In this document: one piece after another, positions 18,214 through 28,900 of the stretch
Numbering within the stretch: position 1 is the stretch's first letter
Layout of the letters: every line of letters starts with the position of its first letter
Assembly (NCBI RefSeq): GCF_900460345.1
Contig: NZ_UHHW01000002.1
Span: forward strand, 1,178,001-1,242,000
Direction: 5' to 3'
Origin: Trueperella pyogenes
Lineage (GTDB): Bacteria; Actinomycetota; Actinomycetes; Actinomycetales; Actinomycetaceae
DNA length: 64,000 nt
Notes under the pieces: generated by a model
The model's database searches: none
Seen by the model: only the letters and a program-made list of their open reading frames with translations
Told to the model about the DNA's origin: nothing
Program-made: the position numbers and the translations under genes

Positions 18214-19010
18214 TAGATCCTCTCAATCCACGGGTCGGTGACGATGGTGGAAATGTATGTTTCCAGGCCGAGGGCGTCGGCGACGGCGTCGCGCATCTTA
18301 GGCAGCACCGGCCATTCCGAGGCGAAGTGCGTGGCGCCGATGAGTGCGCACCCGCCCGCCCACAGGTGGTCGGTAGCCGGGTGGTGGCGCAAGTCAGCGG
18401 TGATGTAGGCGTCTGCGCCGCACCGGTTGGCGGCATCGAGGAACGAATCGCCGGAACCTGGCGAGACGGCCACTGTCTTAACAATCTTGTCAGGCTCACC
18501 GCCGATAGTGATTCCGGCTGGCGTCTGTGGAATGAGGGCCTTGAGCCGATGTGCGAGCTCCCGGACAGTCATCGTCAGCTCGAGTTCGCCGACGCGCCCT
18601 AATCCGAGTTCTGGATGGTCCTTGTTGGGCTCGATCGGGCGGGTGTTCCTTAAACGCAAGAGTTCGGCAAGCGCGACCGCTGACCCGTTTGCTGCTGAGT
18701 CCGCGTTCGTGTGGGCGGCAAAGAGCGCAACCCCGTTGCGGATGAGCTTATGTACCCAGGAACCTTTCGCGGTGTCCGCCGCCACCGACGAGGTGCCCCG
18801 CAGGTAGAGCGGATGATGGGTGATGAGCATCTGCGCGCCACGTTCAATTGCTTCATCGACGCTGGCAGCGCACGGATCAACTGCGAAGGCAACCTTCGTC
18901 ACTTCCTCGGCAGGGTGGCCCGCGATCAGCCCGACTCGATCCCAGCCTTCTGCGAGCGAAGGCGGAAAATGCTCGTTCATTACTTTCACAACATCAGCGA
19001 CAGTGCTCAT
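18213..19010 (-). CDS. Nif3-like dinuclear metal centre protein
   Basis: 265 residues from ATG 19010. Family features: an N-terminal AEGWDRVGLIAG segment, the metal-ligand motif LITHHPLYLRG near residue 68, FAAHTNADSA near residue 105, and the C-terminal GATHFASEWPVL. The fold is a hexameric toroid with two metals; its biochemical role is unsettled (GTP cyclohydrolase 1 type 2 and NIF3 are annotation labels). An upstream in-frame start at 19130 is rejected because the added 40 residues overlap crcB and are not family-like. No ribosome site precedes ATG 19010, and TAGAGT lies seven bases upstream. Confidence 0.9.
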   Translation of the reverse strand: MSTVADVVKVMNEHFPPSLAEGWDRVGLIAGHPAEEVTKVAFAVDPCAASVDEAIERGAQMLITHHPLYLRGTSSVAADTAKGSWVHKLIRNGVALFAAHTNADSAANGSAVALAELLRLRNTRPIEPNKDHPELGLGRVGELELTMTVRELAHRLKALIPQTPAGITIGGEPDKIVKTVAVSPGSGDSFLDAANRCGADAYITADLRHHPATDHLWAGGCALIGATHFASEWPVLPKMRDAVADALGLETYISTIVTDPWIERI

Positions 19011-19017
19011 GACCCCA

Positions 19018-19052
19018 ACTCTACCGGAGTCGAATACGGTTAGGCTTGTTCC
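19018..19052. promoter_or_regulatory. Divergent leaderless promoters, nif3/crcB1
   Basis: Only 42 bases separate the two start codons. Minus strand: TAGAGT (complement of 19018-19023), seven bases, ATG 19010. Plus strand: TAGGCT (19041-19046), six bases, ATG 19053. The two -10 hexamers lie at about each other's -35 distance. No fluoride riboswitch can fit before crcB1. Confidence 0.4.
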
Positions 19053-19451
19053 ATGAACGCACTTCTCGTTGGAATCGGCGGAGGGATTGGCAGCGTCTTG
19101 CGTTACCTTTTGACGTTGGGGGCGAGCCATCCGATCGCCGTCGTCTTCGCCATTAACATCAGTGGCGCTTTTCTCCTGGGGGTAGTAACGATGATGACCT
19201 CAGGCAGATGCCGCCTCTTCTTGGGGACAGGCATTCTTGGCGGATTTACTACTTACAGTGCGTTTGCCGTCGATACGGTTCGGTTATTTCACGACGACGT
19301 CGTAGCCGGTCTCCTTTACCCCATCGGCTCGGTCATGGCCGGGATCCTGGCTACATGGCTCGGTATGCGTTGCACCACATGGGGTCGATCAACGCCGGCC
19401 GTGATTCGGGAGAGAAAGCGAAGGCCTGTTCGCGGAGGACCAGAGAAATGA
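19053..19451 (+). CDS. crcB1: Fluoride ion channel FluC, subunit 1
   Basis: 132 residues, four transmembrane helices. Begins MNALLVGIGGGIGSVLRYLL; contains the conserved FAINISGAFLLG (N of the GN/TxG motif) and GGFTTYSAFAVD, the phenylalanine/threonine track of the channel. FluC proteins expel fluoride as dual-topology dimers; a tandem pair usually makes an antiparallel heterodimer. The stop overlaps the start of crcB2 in ATGA. The C-terminal tail is basic (RERKRRPVRGG), favouring a fixed cytoplasmic C-terminus. Confidence 0.92.
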   Translation: MNALLVGIGGGIGSVLRYLLTLGASHPIAVVFAINISGAFLLGVVTMMTSGRCRLFLGTGILGGFTTYSAFAVDTVRLFHDDVVAGLLYPIGSVMAGILATWLGMRCTTWGRSTPAVIRERKRRPVRGGPEK

Positions 19452-19837
19452 TCGAGGCGGTGTGCGTTGCGTTAGGCGGTGGTATCGGTGCCGCTGCCCG
19501 CTATGGCATCAGTCGTGTTATTCCGAAACCGTGGGGAACGGTCACAGTGAACGCGATCGGATCGTTGATTTTAGGAGTCGTTGCCGGAGTGTTGTTACGT
19601 GGTGGCACGCTTCCTTCCCAGACCGCGACAGCCTATGCGTTCCTAGGAGCAGGATTTTGCGGCGGCTTAACCACGTTCTCCACTGCGTCGCTTGAATCTA
19701 TCCAGCTTCATGATGCCGACAGCAAACGCCGTAGCGTGATGTTTGCCCTAGGCATGGCAATCGGTTCGGTCTGCTGTGCTGCGGTTGGGCTGATTTGTGG
19801 AGGATACATCACGGCCCTGTTTTCACCAGCGAACTAG
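19448..19837 (+). CDS. crcB2: Fluoride ion channel FluC, subunit 2
   Basis: 129 residues, four transmembrane helices. MIEAVCVALGGGIGAAARYG, VTVNAIGSLILG and GFCGGLTTFSTASLE are the FluC signatures. Starts inside the crcB1 stop (ATGA overlap), so the two are made in equal amounts. The longer open frame from 19208 is a shadow of crcB1 and is rejected. It has fewer basic residues at its ends than crcB1, consistent with the opposite topology in a heterodimer. Confidence 0.92.
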   Translation: MIEAVCVALGGGIGAAARYGISRVIPKPWGTVTVNAIGSLILGVVAGVLLRGGTLPSQTATAYAFLGAGFCGGLTTFSTASLESIQLHDADSKRRSVMFALGMAIGSVCCAAVGLICGGYITALFSPAN

Positions 19838-19851
19838 CCCAAGATCAGCAA

Positions 19852-19884
19852 GGGCCGCCAGCTACATGGTATTGCTGGCGGCCC
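19852..19884. terminator. Hairpin between crcB2 and the surface-protein gene
   Basis: GGGCCGCCAGC (19852-19862) pairs with GCTGGCGGCCC (19874-19884), 11 base pairs. The convergent genes end on either side, so it probably terminates both. Confidence 0.75.
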
Positions 19885-19899
19885 CGACCGAGTTAGTTG

Positions 19900-22773
19900 T
19901 TAGTTACCACGATGGCGCGGCGTGTAACGCGAAGCGGCAACAATGCCCACACCGCCGAGGAGTGCAAACAAAGACAGCTTCAAAGCACCATCGGTGGTCG
20001 CACCGGTATGAGCAAGAGCCTTCTCCTGCTTAGGAGCAGGCTGCTTAGCAACAACCTCGCTAACAGCCGGAGGCGTGACCACCGGGTCAACCACAACCGG
20101 GTCAGCGGGCTTGGCCGGATCAGCGGGCTGAACCGGAGCCACTGGATCCGCGGGCTTGGCGCACTCTTCCAAAGCCCGTGCCTGAGCCAACTCCTTCTCA
20201 GCCTTCGCCGAGGCCTCCTCAGCTACCTTCAGACCCGATGCAGCACTATCAACAGCCTTCTTAGCACCCTGCAGAACCCGGTCAGCGTCAGCCACATATG
20301 CCTGACCAAGCTCACTCTTCGCCGAAGCCTCAGCAGCACCAGCCTGAGCACTCACAAGCTCCGCCTTCTTCGCCTCTAGCCCCTTAAGCGCATCAGCAAC
20401 CTTACCCGCCTTTGCGGCTTCCGCGTCGGCAGCATCCAACACCTTCTTGGCCTCGGCAGCCTTCTGACCAGCAGCAAACGCGGCCATCTTCTTTGCCTTC
20501 ATGTCCTGTTCGAGCTTAGCCACGCGCTCCGCGGCAGCCTTAGCCTCAGCAAGACGCTTGTCAGCGTTTTCCGGATCTGTAGCCTGGTAGGCGTCGTAGG
20601 CTTTCTGTGCTGCGGCGTCGGCTTCTTCCAGTGCCTTGTCTGCGGCTTGCGACGCCGTCAAAGCGTCTGCTGCAGCCTTATCAGCGGCCTTTTCAGCCTC
20701 GTCAGCTTCTTTGGCTAGCCCCGCGGCCTTATCGCTAGCGGCCTTAGCAGCTGCAGCCTTCTCGGCAGCCTCACGCGCCTCATCGGAAAGAGCCTTAGCC
20801 TTCTGGCCTGCTTCAATAGCAGCCTTATTCTTATCGGCCAAGTCCTTCTTCAGCACATTAGCCTTTTCCTCAGCGTCAACAGCAGCCTTATTCGCAGCAC
20901 GCATCGCCTTCTCAAGCTCAGCCACGCGAGCAGCCGCATCCTGCGCGGCCTTCAGATCGTTAGCGACACGATCCGGATTGGCGTCATTGTAGGCGTTATT
21001 TGCTTCCTCGTTAGCCTTATCGGCTGTTGCCTCTGCTTGCTTAGCGTCCTCCCAGGCCTTCTTCTTCGCCGCCACATCTTGTGCAGTGCTCTCAGCCAGA
21101 GCCTCAGCTTCGGCCAGCTCGCGGCGAGCCTCGTCCGCCTTTGCTGTGATCACGATGAAGGCGTTGTTGAGGACTTCCCACTTTTCATTGGCTCGTTTGA
21201 ACTCAGATCGCGCATCTTCGGCCAGCCGTTCGGCCTCTCGCAACTTTTTATCCTCATCAAGGAAGATCTTCTTTTCTTCTTCTAGATTCTTTTTCTCTCC
21301 CGTCAAAAGTTCTTCTACCTGACGAAGAGTTTCTCTAGCTCGGCCAGATCTCTCAGAAGGTTCTAAGATCTCCTGATTAACAGACCCGTCTTCCTTGAAC
21401 AGCGGATTAACTGTTTTAAAAGCACGTCGAAAATCTTCTAAAGCTTCCTCGTAATCCTTCCTTGCACTTTCCAAACGAGTCTCAAGTGACTTTACGGAAG
21501 TTTCTCGGTTATTGACATACCCCTGCCACTGATCATAAGTTCTCTTAGATTCTTTTTCCTTCGCGGACAGATCTTCAGCTTTCTTTTCAGCAGCTGACTT
21601 TTCCTCGAGTACTTTATTTAGCTGTTTGCGGGCTGGCTTAAGCTCTTCTTCAACAAGTTTCTCAATGACGTTCACAGCGTCTTTGCTCTTGAAAACTTCA
21701 GCCTTAGCCGCCGAGTATAAAGACTCGGCTTCCTCTAGATTATCCCAGGCCTCGCGCACAGCCTCTGCGGCGGCAACCGCTGCCTTGTTAGTCTCGCTTC
21801 GATCTGCGTCAAGTTTAGAAACGCGAGCGGCTGCGACTCCTGCGTCCTCGAGAGCCTTAGCCACTCCATCTGGATCTGCGGCCTGGTAGGCGTCATAAGC
21901 CTTTTGTGCTGCGGCGTCGGCTTCTTCCAGTGCCTTGTCTGCGGCTTGCGACGCCGTCAAAGCGTCTGCTGCAGCCTTATCAGCGGCCTTTTCAGCCTCG
22001 TCAGCTTCTTTGGCTAGCCCCGCGGCCTTATCGCTAGCGGCCTTAGCAGCTGCAGCCTTCTCGGCAGCCTCACGCGCCTCATCGGAAAGAGCCTTAGCCT
22101 TCTGGCCTGCTTCAATAGCAGCCTTATTCTTATCGGCCAAGTCCTTCTTCAGCACATTAGCCTTTTCCTCAGCGTCAACAGCAGCCTTATTCGCAGCACG
22201 CATCGCCTTCTCAAGCTCAGGTATGCGAGCCACTGTATCTTCGGCAGATTTGAGATCTGCGGCCACCTTATCTGGATCTGCTGCCTTGTATGCTTCCTCT
22301 GCGGCCTTAGCAGCTTTATTGGCCGCTTCCCCCGCCGCGCGCGCCTCATTCCACGCCTCAAGCGCTTCTTCAGCAGCCTTCTGTGCGGCTACAGCTGCCT
22401 CATAAGCTTTCTGCGCCTGTTTGACGGCCTCTTTTGCGGCGGTAACCTTGGCCGCGGCCTTATCGCGTGCCGATACTAAATCATCGGCACTCTTCTTTAT
22501 TCTGTCGAACTCAGCCTGAGCCTGATCTGCATGAGCCTTCGCCTGCTCAAGTGCAGCCGACGCCATAACTACCTCGTTACGCGCATGTTCCAAAGCGACA
22601 CGCGCAGCCTCAACCTTCTGAGCTTTCTCAGCGGGAGCCCAACAGACTAGTCTCTTAGCGTCCCCATCGGTGTTCGGGACCCCGAATGCTGGCCCCCCCC
22701 CCCCCGCAGCAACAACACCACTTAGCGTTGCAGCAAGCGCTACTTTCATCGCAAGCGAATTCGTCGCTTTCAT
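19900..22773 (-). CDS. Sortase-anchored Ala-rich coiled-coil surface protein, probably phase-variable
   Basis: 957 residues. Signal peptide at residues 1-30 (hydrophobic core VALAATLSGVVAAG), then a mature N-terminus, then about 830 residues of alanine/lysine/glutamate-rich heptads, a Pro/Asp/Ala/Lys stalk (PADPVAPVQPADPAKPADP), and the sorting signal LAHTG (complement of 20002-20016), hydrophobic helix and basic tail YTPRHRGN. Only two mature cysteines are visible, one at each end (LVCWAP and LEECAKP), which could join the ends of a long helical hairpin. The signal-peptide codons contain 13 consecutive G; the present length is in frame. A block of about 105 residues is duplicated exactly. 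It is probably a wall-anchored fibrous adhesin; the ligand is unknown. Confidence 0.85.
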   Translation of the reverse strand: MKATNSLAMKVALAATLSGVVAAGGGGPAFGVPNTDGDAKRLVCWAPAEKAQKVEAARVALEHARNEVVMASAALEQAKAHADQAQAEFDRIKKSADDLVSARDKAAAKVTAAKEAVKQAQKAYEAAVAAQKAAEEALEAWNEARAAGEAANKAAKAAEEAYKAADPDKVAADLKSAEDTVARIPELEKAMRAANKAAVDAEEKANVLKKDLADKNKAAIEAGQKAKALSDEAREAAEKAAAAKAASDKAAGLAKEADEAEKAADKAAADALTASQAADKALEEADAAAQKAYDAYQAADPDGVAKALEDAGVAAARVSKLDADRSETNKAAVAAAEAVREAWDNLEEAESLYSAAKAEVFKSKDAVNVIEKLVEEELKPARKQLNKVLEEKSAAEKKAEDLSAKEKESKRTYDQWQGYVNNRETSVKSLETRLESARKDYEEALEDFRRAFKTVNPLFKEDGSVNQEILEPSERSGRARETLRQVEELLTGEKKNLEEEKKIFLDEDKKLREAERLAEDARSEFKRANEKWEVLNNAFIVITAKADEARRELAEAEALAESTAQDVAAKKKAWEDAKQAEATADKANEEANNAYNDANPDRVANDLKAAQDAAARVAELEKAMRAANKAAVDAEEKANVLKKDLADKNKAAIEAGQKAKALSDEAREAAEKAAAAKAASDKAAGLAKEADEAEKAADKAAADALTASQAADKALEEADAAAQKAYDAYQATDPENADKRLAEAKAAAERVAKLEQDMKAKKMAAFAAGQKAAEAKKVLDAADAEAAKAGKVADALKGLEAKKAELVSAQAGAAEASAKSELGQAYVADADRVLQGAKKAVDSAASGLKVAEEASAKAEKELAQARALEECAKPADPVAPVQPADPAKPADPVVVDPVVTPPAVSEVVAKQPAPKQEKALAHTGATTDGALKLSLFALLGGVGIVAASRYTPRHRGN
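20606..20921 (-). repeat. 316-base direct repeat, copy 1
   Basis: Identical to 21905-22220 over the whole stretch as read by eye; both copies lie in the same orientation and frame (offset 1299 bases = 433 codons). It codes for the segment from about EKAMRAANKAAVDAEEKAN to EEADAAAQ. Recombination between the copies would delete 433 codons in frame. Confidence 0.9.
21905..22220 (-). repeat. 316-base direct repeat, copy 2
   Basis: Second copy of 20606-20921. Flanks diverge at once at one end (22221 onward) and gradually at the other, suggesting recent gene conversion or duplication. Confidence 0.9.
22693..22705 (-). repeat. Homopolymeric G13 tract in signal-peptide codons
   Basis: Thirteen C on the plus strand, read as GCG GGG GGG GGG GGG on the coding strand (residues 23-27). 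With 12 G the frame reaches TAG within about 16 codons after the tract; with 14 G it reaches TAA within about 13. Slippage would therefore switch the protein off. It is the longest single-base run noticed in the window. Confidence 0.9.
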
Positions 22774-22842
22774 AACATACCTTTCGTGTTAGGACATCGA
22801 AATCAAATCCGCATTATCGCGCAGAACATAGGCCGAAAATCC

Positions 22843-22860
22843 TGCCAATGTCAGTTGGCA
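22843..22860. promoter_or_regulatory. Inverted repeat upstream of the coiled-coil protein
   Basis: TGCCAA, six bases, TTGGCA, about 70 bases before the start codon. The 22774-22977 intergenic region is clearly AT-rich compared with the genes. The repeat could be an operator; no match to a named regulator is claimed. Confidence 0.35.
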
Positions 22861-22977
22861 ACATAATGCAAATTTCTTACAAAAATCTACCACTAAAACT
22901 GAAATCTATGGGTGTATCTAATCAAAGTAGATATAGAGCACACCTTTCGGTCTCCCTAATTACCGCGAACGCAGTGT

Positions 22978-25900
22978 TTACCTGCGCTTACGACGCCGAC
23001 CCAGCAGCAAAGCCGCTCCCACCAACACAGCAATGAGCGCCACATAAGCAAGTCCCATCACTTTCGCCCCTGTCCAGGCGAGGATATTCTGCTCCGCCTG
23101 GGCTACCGCCGGTGTCTCCTTTGTAGAAACGGCTGGCACAGGATCGGGCTGCGGAAGGATCGAATCGATTTCTTCGGCCGTCATCGCTCGGGTACGGGTT
23201 TCGGCCGTCACCTTGGCGTCCTTAGCAGATTCTTTCCACGCAAAGTCGCTTGGATCCCAAACGTACGGCGTCGTTATCACTTCACGCGATTCGGTGACCA
23301 CCTTTGCTTGGCTGTCTACAGAGGTGACTTTCCAATCACCTAGCTTCACAGAATCAATAGGCCTAAGTGTCCGAGCCTGGGCTTCTTCTGACGTCATCGG
23401 ACGCGTTCGCGTCTCAATTCGAGTCACTGCTTTAGGCTCATAAGTCCAGGTGGCCGTGGACCACACAAATTCAGTAGTGGTAACAGAACGCTCCTGAGTC
23501 ACTTCACGCTTATCAAGAACGAAAGCAACATCGATCCACTCTCCGACGACGACGGTCGACCCCGGCTCAAGCGTAAGGTCCATTGCCTCACGCTCAGTCA
23601 GGTCCCGAACTTGGGTTTCAACACTCGTGATCGATTGCGGCACATACGTCCCGGACTGCTCGTCCCACGCGTATTCGGTAGTTGTCACGATACGTTCCTG
23701 GGTCACTTTCCGAGTAGCTAGGTTGAATGCCTTGTCACGCCACTCAGTTGCCTCCACCGTAGTATCGGGCTGTGCCGGAAGTTCTACTGTGAACGTCCAC
23801 GACGATTCTGAACCCTCAGCGAGGACATAACCGGCAAGCGCTTCAGCTACTACTGTCAGGGACTGACCCGGCTTGACTATCAGCGAGCCGGTGACGGCCT
23901 TACCATCGGTCTTATAAATTACGCCCGCCACCGTCGGGATGAGAATCTCACCGTCAGACGCTGTAAAGCTGGGAGCCATAGGCGAAACAACCAGAGGCTC
24001 TGGTGCCGCCGTCGGTTCAGGGGTAGGCCCCGCCGTCGGTTCAGGTTGCACTGGATCAGGTGTGGGAGGGTCGGCAGGATCGTCACTCTTTTGCTTCTGA
24101 ACGAATACCACCGCAGAACGCGCCGGTATCTTCGCTGTACCGGAGTCGGAATCCCACGTGGCTTGCCCCAGGATCGGATCGTCGTCCACACCATCAGTCA
24201 GTATTGGAGAAAGCTCGAGCTCGAGTCCCTTCATTTCTGGAATGTGTTGGCGAATCTCCTCAGGCGAGGCATTGATAGCCACTAGCAAGCCGTCATAGTT
24301 CTTATCGACGTCCGTCCCCTTCGTGTCATCAACACGCATCAGGATCAGACCCGCCTGCTGGTCACGGCCGGCACCCGGAAAACTCACCTTTTCCTTAATA
24401 AGATCTGCTTTTCCGAGCGTAAGCAACGGGTATGCCTGCCGCATTCTGAGAAGTTCCAAGGCCTGCGAGTGTGCCTTGGCAAGATCCTCAGGTTTGGCCA
24501 CATTCCTGGAATTTGTGAGGAATGGCCGCATGGCCTCCCACTGCTCCTTATTGTCACGCTCTGGTGGAAGGCCTACACCGAAATTGTGCTTTTCTCCTGT
24601 CCAGTCGATTGCGTTGAAGTGATCTCCCGAATTATACGTGTTGCGATCCATGGACTTTGATCGCAACAAGTCCGTGCCAGCATGCCAGAAAGAGGGCGAC
24701 TGGCCGAGAGTAACAGTCGCCAGCGAGACCGTATTCATACGCACGCGCGTGTCCATAGTCGAATTTGCGGGCAACTTCCACATATTAGTGTCGTAAAGCG
24801 ACTCGTTATCGTGTGCGTCAACATAGTTGATACTTTCCTCCGGGCTGAGAGCATAGCCGGCCTTTTGGCTGTTATACATCAGCTGGTCACCACGCTTGAC
24901 CTCCCCAGAGCTAGTGAGGAACTCGTAGTCTTTGAGGTTTCCAGCCATTCCCAAGCGGATGAGGTCTTGGTTGTGGCGTAAGCTGCGCAACTGCTCATCA
25001 TTCTTTGAGTTCAGCTGATTGGGATCCGTGTACTGGCCAGTACCGAATCCTTGTCCCTGCGACTTATTCTTATCGAAACCATTTCCACCGTGTACCGCAT
25101 CACGCAGGCGATCATTGAATGAACCGATACCAGTTCCGTCTAGCTGCCCTTGCGCCGCTTGGTGGAAACGCTTGTTGTCCTTGACGTCGTCGCCAAAGTT
25201 CCACCCTTCGCCGTAGAGATAAATGCTCTTGCCGTCGATGCCGTCCTTGTCAAGGGTCAATTCGGACAGTGCCTTTTGGATAGCCTCCATGTTCGAACGC
25301 GAGTGATGACCCATCAGGTCAAAACGGAAGGCGTCGATGTGGTAGTCGCGTGCGAGCGTCACCACCGTGTCTACCATAAGTTGTTCGGCCATCGCGTTTT
25401 CCGTCGCCACGTTCTCACAGCAGGTCGACTTGGCCACTGTACCGTTGTAGTTCAACCGATGGTAGTAGCCGGGCACGACTTTATCGAGCACAGACTTCTC
25501 CCCTTGACCCGATTGCGCCGTGTGGTTAAATACCTGGTCAAGGATGACCTGGTATCCCATTTTGTGCAGGCCACCAATCATTTGGCGGAATGCTGCGGAG
25601 CGTCTACCTCCGTTTTGGTTACCTTCTGATGCATACGACCCTTCCGGCGTCATGTAGTGGTACGGATCGTAACCCCAGTTAAATCCGTCTTCGTCGGCTA
25701 CCGCCATCACAGCTGCCTGCTGATCCGCCGACGCCGGGGCGGCCGCAGGTATCTTCGCTACCTTCTGTTCAGCGCGCTTTTCGGGGATGGTCGCGATATC
25801 AAAGGTCGGAAGCAGGTGAATCATGTTCATGCCCGCTTTGGCCAGCTCCCTCAGATGCCTGACTCCCGCAGAATCGTCCAAAGCGAAAGCCTCGTACGTG

Positions 25901-28900
25901 CCACGCAGATGCTGCGGAACAGATTCGTCCTGGATAGAAAAGTCGCGTACGTGCAGCTCGTAGATGCTTCGCGACGCATCATTCCTCATACGCGGAGCCT
26001 TATTGGCTTTCCATATCTCTGGCATGAATGCTGGATCTTTAAGATCGACGACGACCGACTGCTTCGAGTCGACCGTCAATCCCACCGAATACGGATCCGA
26101 AACGATATTGTGCTCAATCTTTTCGGTTGTCGGAGCGAATACCTCGACGTCATAGAGGTAGGCGCGATTCTTCCAATCCGCCGCGCCCGTCAGTGTCCAG
26201 GTACCGTCAGACTGGCGTGTCATTTCCTTCGATGTCGGCGTACCCGTGCCCTTATCGCCGTCGAAAAGTTGAAGCGAGACGGATTTGGCCGTGGGTGCCC
26301 ACAGGGTGAAAGTCGGAATGCCCTCTTTAAATGTCAGGCCAAGATCCTTTCCTGCTCGAGCTTCGGTCGCATAAAGGGCATCGAGAACGCCCGGAATCTG
26401 CAGTCCTGTAAATGCAATTGGAGTACCAGAAAGGTCCTTGGCAAGGATTGCAAGGTTACCCTTGAGCGCCTCTTCGGCAGCTTCCCGAGACACATTGATC
26501 TTGAGCGTTTCAAAACCTTTCAGATGGTTGCGATTTTTCAGTCGATCGTCAGATAGACCAGCCTTGGAATGGGTCAAATCCGCGATTTTCTTTGCACCTT
26601 CGCCGACCACCTTGCCACCAGAAGGTGCAAGTTTCGCATTACCGCCCCAAAGCTCGAATTTCAGATCACTCCGCCCGCCGGTAAGGATGCCCGGCCAAGC
26701 GAAAGTCGTTTCATCCACCCAATAAGCGGTACGTTCGCCTTGTCCTGCCAGCGGGATCTCTCCTTGGCTAATATCGAGCAGATGGTTGCCGGAGTTGTAG
26801 GAAAAAGTGACTAGCTTATTATCCCCCACGGTGAACTGATAATTGCTGCCGTTTGCGCTGCCACCCTGGCCGTAGTTTTCAGACCAACTCTGGCCATGAG
26901 CCACTTTAACTTCATAGTTACCTTGCGGAATTCTGGCCGTGCTGAAGGTGTAATTCCCATCGGCCGTCGGGAACATAAGTGTGGCTAGACAGGCAGGGTT
27001 CCAGTCTTCTTTGAACTCACCAATAGGTTTGCACCCAAGTATCGAGTTGAAAGTCCCCGGCAAGGTGATTATCGGATCCGAAGCGGTATTGAAGAACTGG
27101 TGAGTGGTTGGGTTATAGAAGAAGGTCACGTCCTTTTCTTCATTCACTGTGTATTTGACATTGTCACCCTTAGGTTTTCCACCGGCACCATAGTCCACGT
27201 CCCAGCTTCCACCGATCGCGACCTTATACTCGTAGTCTCCCTTCGGAATTTTCCACGTCCCCCGATACAGGCCAGAAGCCCCATCAAGTGTCAGACGGGA
27301 GTCAACGCACGCAGGATCCCAGTTGTTTGAACACCCCATCGCTTGTTGGTGTGTGCCTGGAATAACGACGTCGTTCCGGCCAATTCCAGACGGAGCCGGT
27401 GTGGTAGATCCGAGATCTGTGCCGACGACGAGGAGAGTCGAATCAGCAACCTTCTTGCCTGCACTATCGGTGGAAACCGCGCGAACCTCAACCAGCGTTC
27501 CCGGCTCGTAGTTCAGTCGCGCAAATACACGCGGCTCGTCTCCTTCAGCGACGCCGAGAGGTGTGTACTCTTCCGTGCCCAGTGGCCGGTAGGAGAAAGA
27601 AGTCTCCGCCCAACGATGTTTAGTTATATCTGCCATAACAGGGGTCAAACCATCAACTGGTACGGCTGTGGTGACCTTGATAGTCTGCGTCTCTCCTGCA
27701 GGCGCAACCGTTTTATCGGCCTTGAGCACGATTGCCGACAGCGGTGGCACCTTGATGGTCACAGTGTCGTCAGCTTTGACCACATCCTTAGCACCATAAA
27801 GAGGCGTGTATGTGGCTCCCGGAGTCAACGTCGCAAAAGTGGCCTGCTTTTCCGAATCCGAATTATTGATGGCGATGATGTGCTCGATCTTCTCGTCACG
27901 ATCAACCCGAGCCGCAGCGAAAATGCCCGGACCGTTGTCATAATGCAAAGTGACCTGAGCGCCGGAAGATAGAGCTTTGTTCGCTGTGCGCAATTTGGCG
28001 AGCGCAGAGATATGTTCGCTCATATCCGTCTTGCCAAAACGCTCCTGCGAGCCCGCGACACTACCGTCAAGCATCTTATAGTTCTGGTATTCAACAGTCT
28101 GGGTGGCAAACAGAGATTCGCGAGCGCCCTTATCTTTATCATCTCCCACGAAACCCTGTTCATCACCGTAGTAAAGAACTGGCTGCCCACGCGTGAGATA
28201 CATGAGCGCATGAGCTAGTTTGGAACGCCCCATAGGATCGGAACTGTTACGCAAGAGCCAGCCAATGCGCCCCATGTCATGATTGCCTAGGAAAGTGGGC
28301 ATGGCATCGGCTGAAGAATGCGGAGTCGTGTAGTAGGAATCGGCCGCGAAAGCTGAGGCGAGGGCTTTCGCCGAGCCGCCGCCCGCATATCCTTCTGCCC
28401 ACGACTGGAAAGCGAAGTCAAGTACCGCGTTCATGTTGGTATCGCGCAGATATGGAGCCAGAAGCGTGGTCTGCGCGTCGTAGACCTCACCAAACATGAA
28501 GAAGTTGGGAGTCTTAGTCGACGTGGCGTAATCCCGAATCGCCTTGGTGAATTGCTGCCAGAATTCGAAGTTCACATGCTTGACTGTGTCAATGCGGAAG
28601 CCATCAACCCCGAAGTCAACCCATTTCTTATAAATGTCGATCATGCCGTCGCGGACTACCTTGTTCTCCGTCATGAGATCATCAAGATCTCCAAAGTCCA
28701 TGTTGGTGGCAGGCTCACCAGACGGCCACTTATCATCGAACCCGCGATTGTGGTACAGAGTCGGATCGTTGAGCCAATCGGGGAACTTCGCGTGTTCCAT
28801 TCCCTGAGGGATTTCCGGATCGTAGGGGAACGAGGATTTGTCTGGGTTCATCTCCGGGAAAGTCTCCGCACGGGCGTAATCTGCCGGATCGAATGACTGG

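Noticed and set aside
19011..19052. Fluoride riboswitch before crcB1
   Set aside because: Only 42 bases separate the divergent genes and crcB1 seems leaderless; there is no room for the aptamer.
25657..26556. 299-codon plus-strand frame opposite the amylopullulanase
   Set aside because: Antisense of the pullulanase domain; no motif and no ribosome site.
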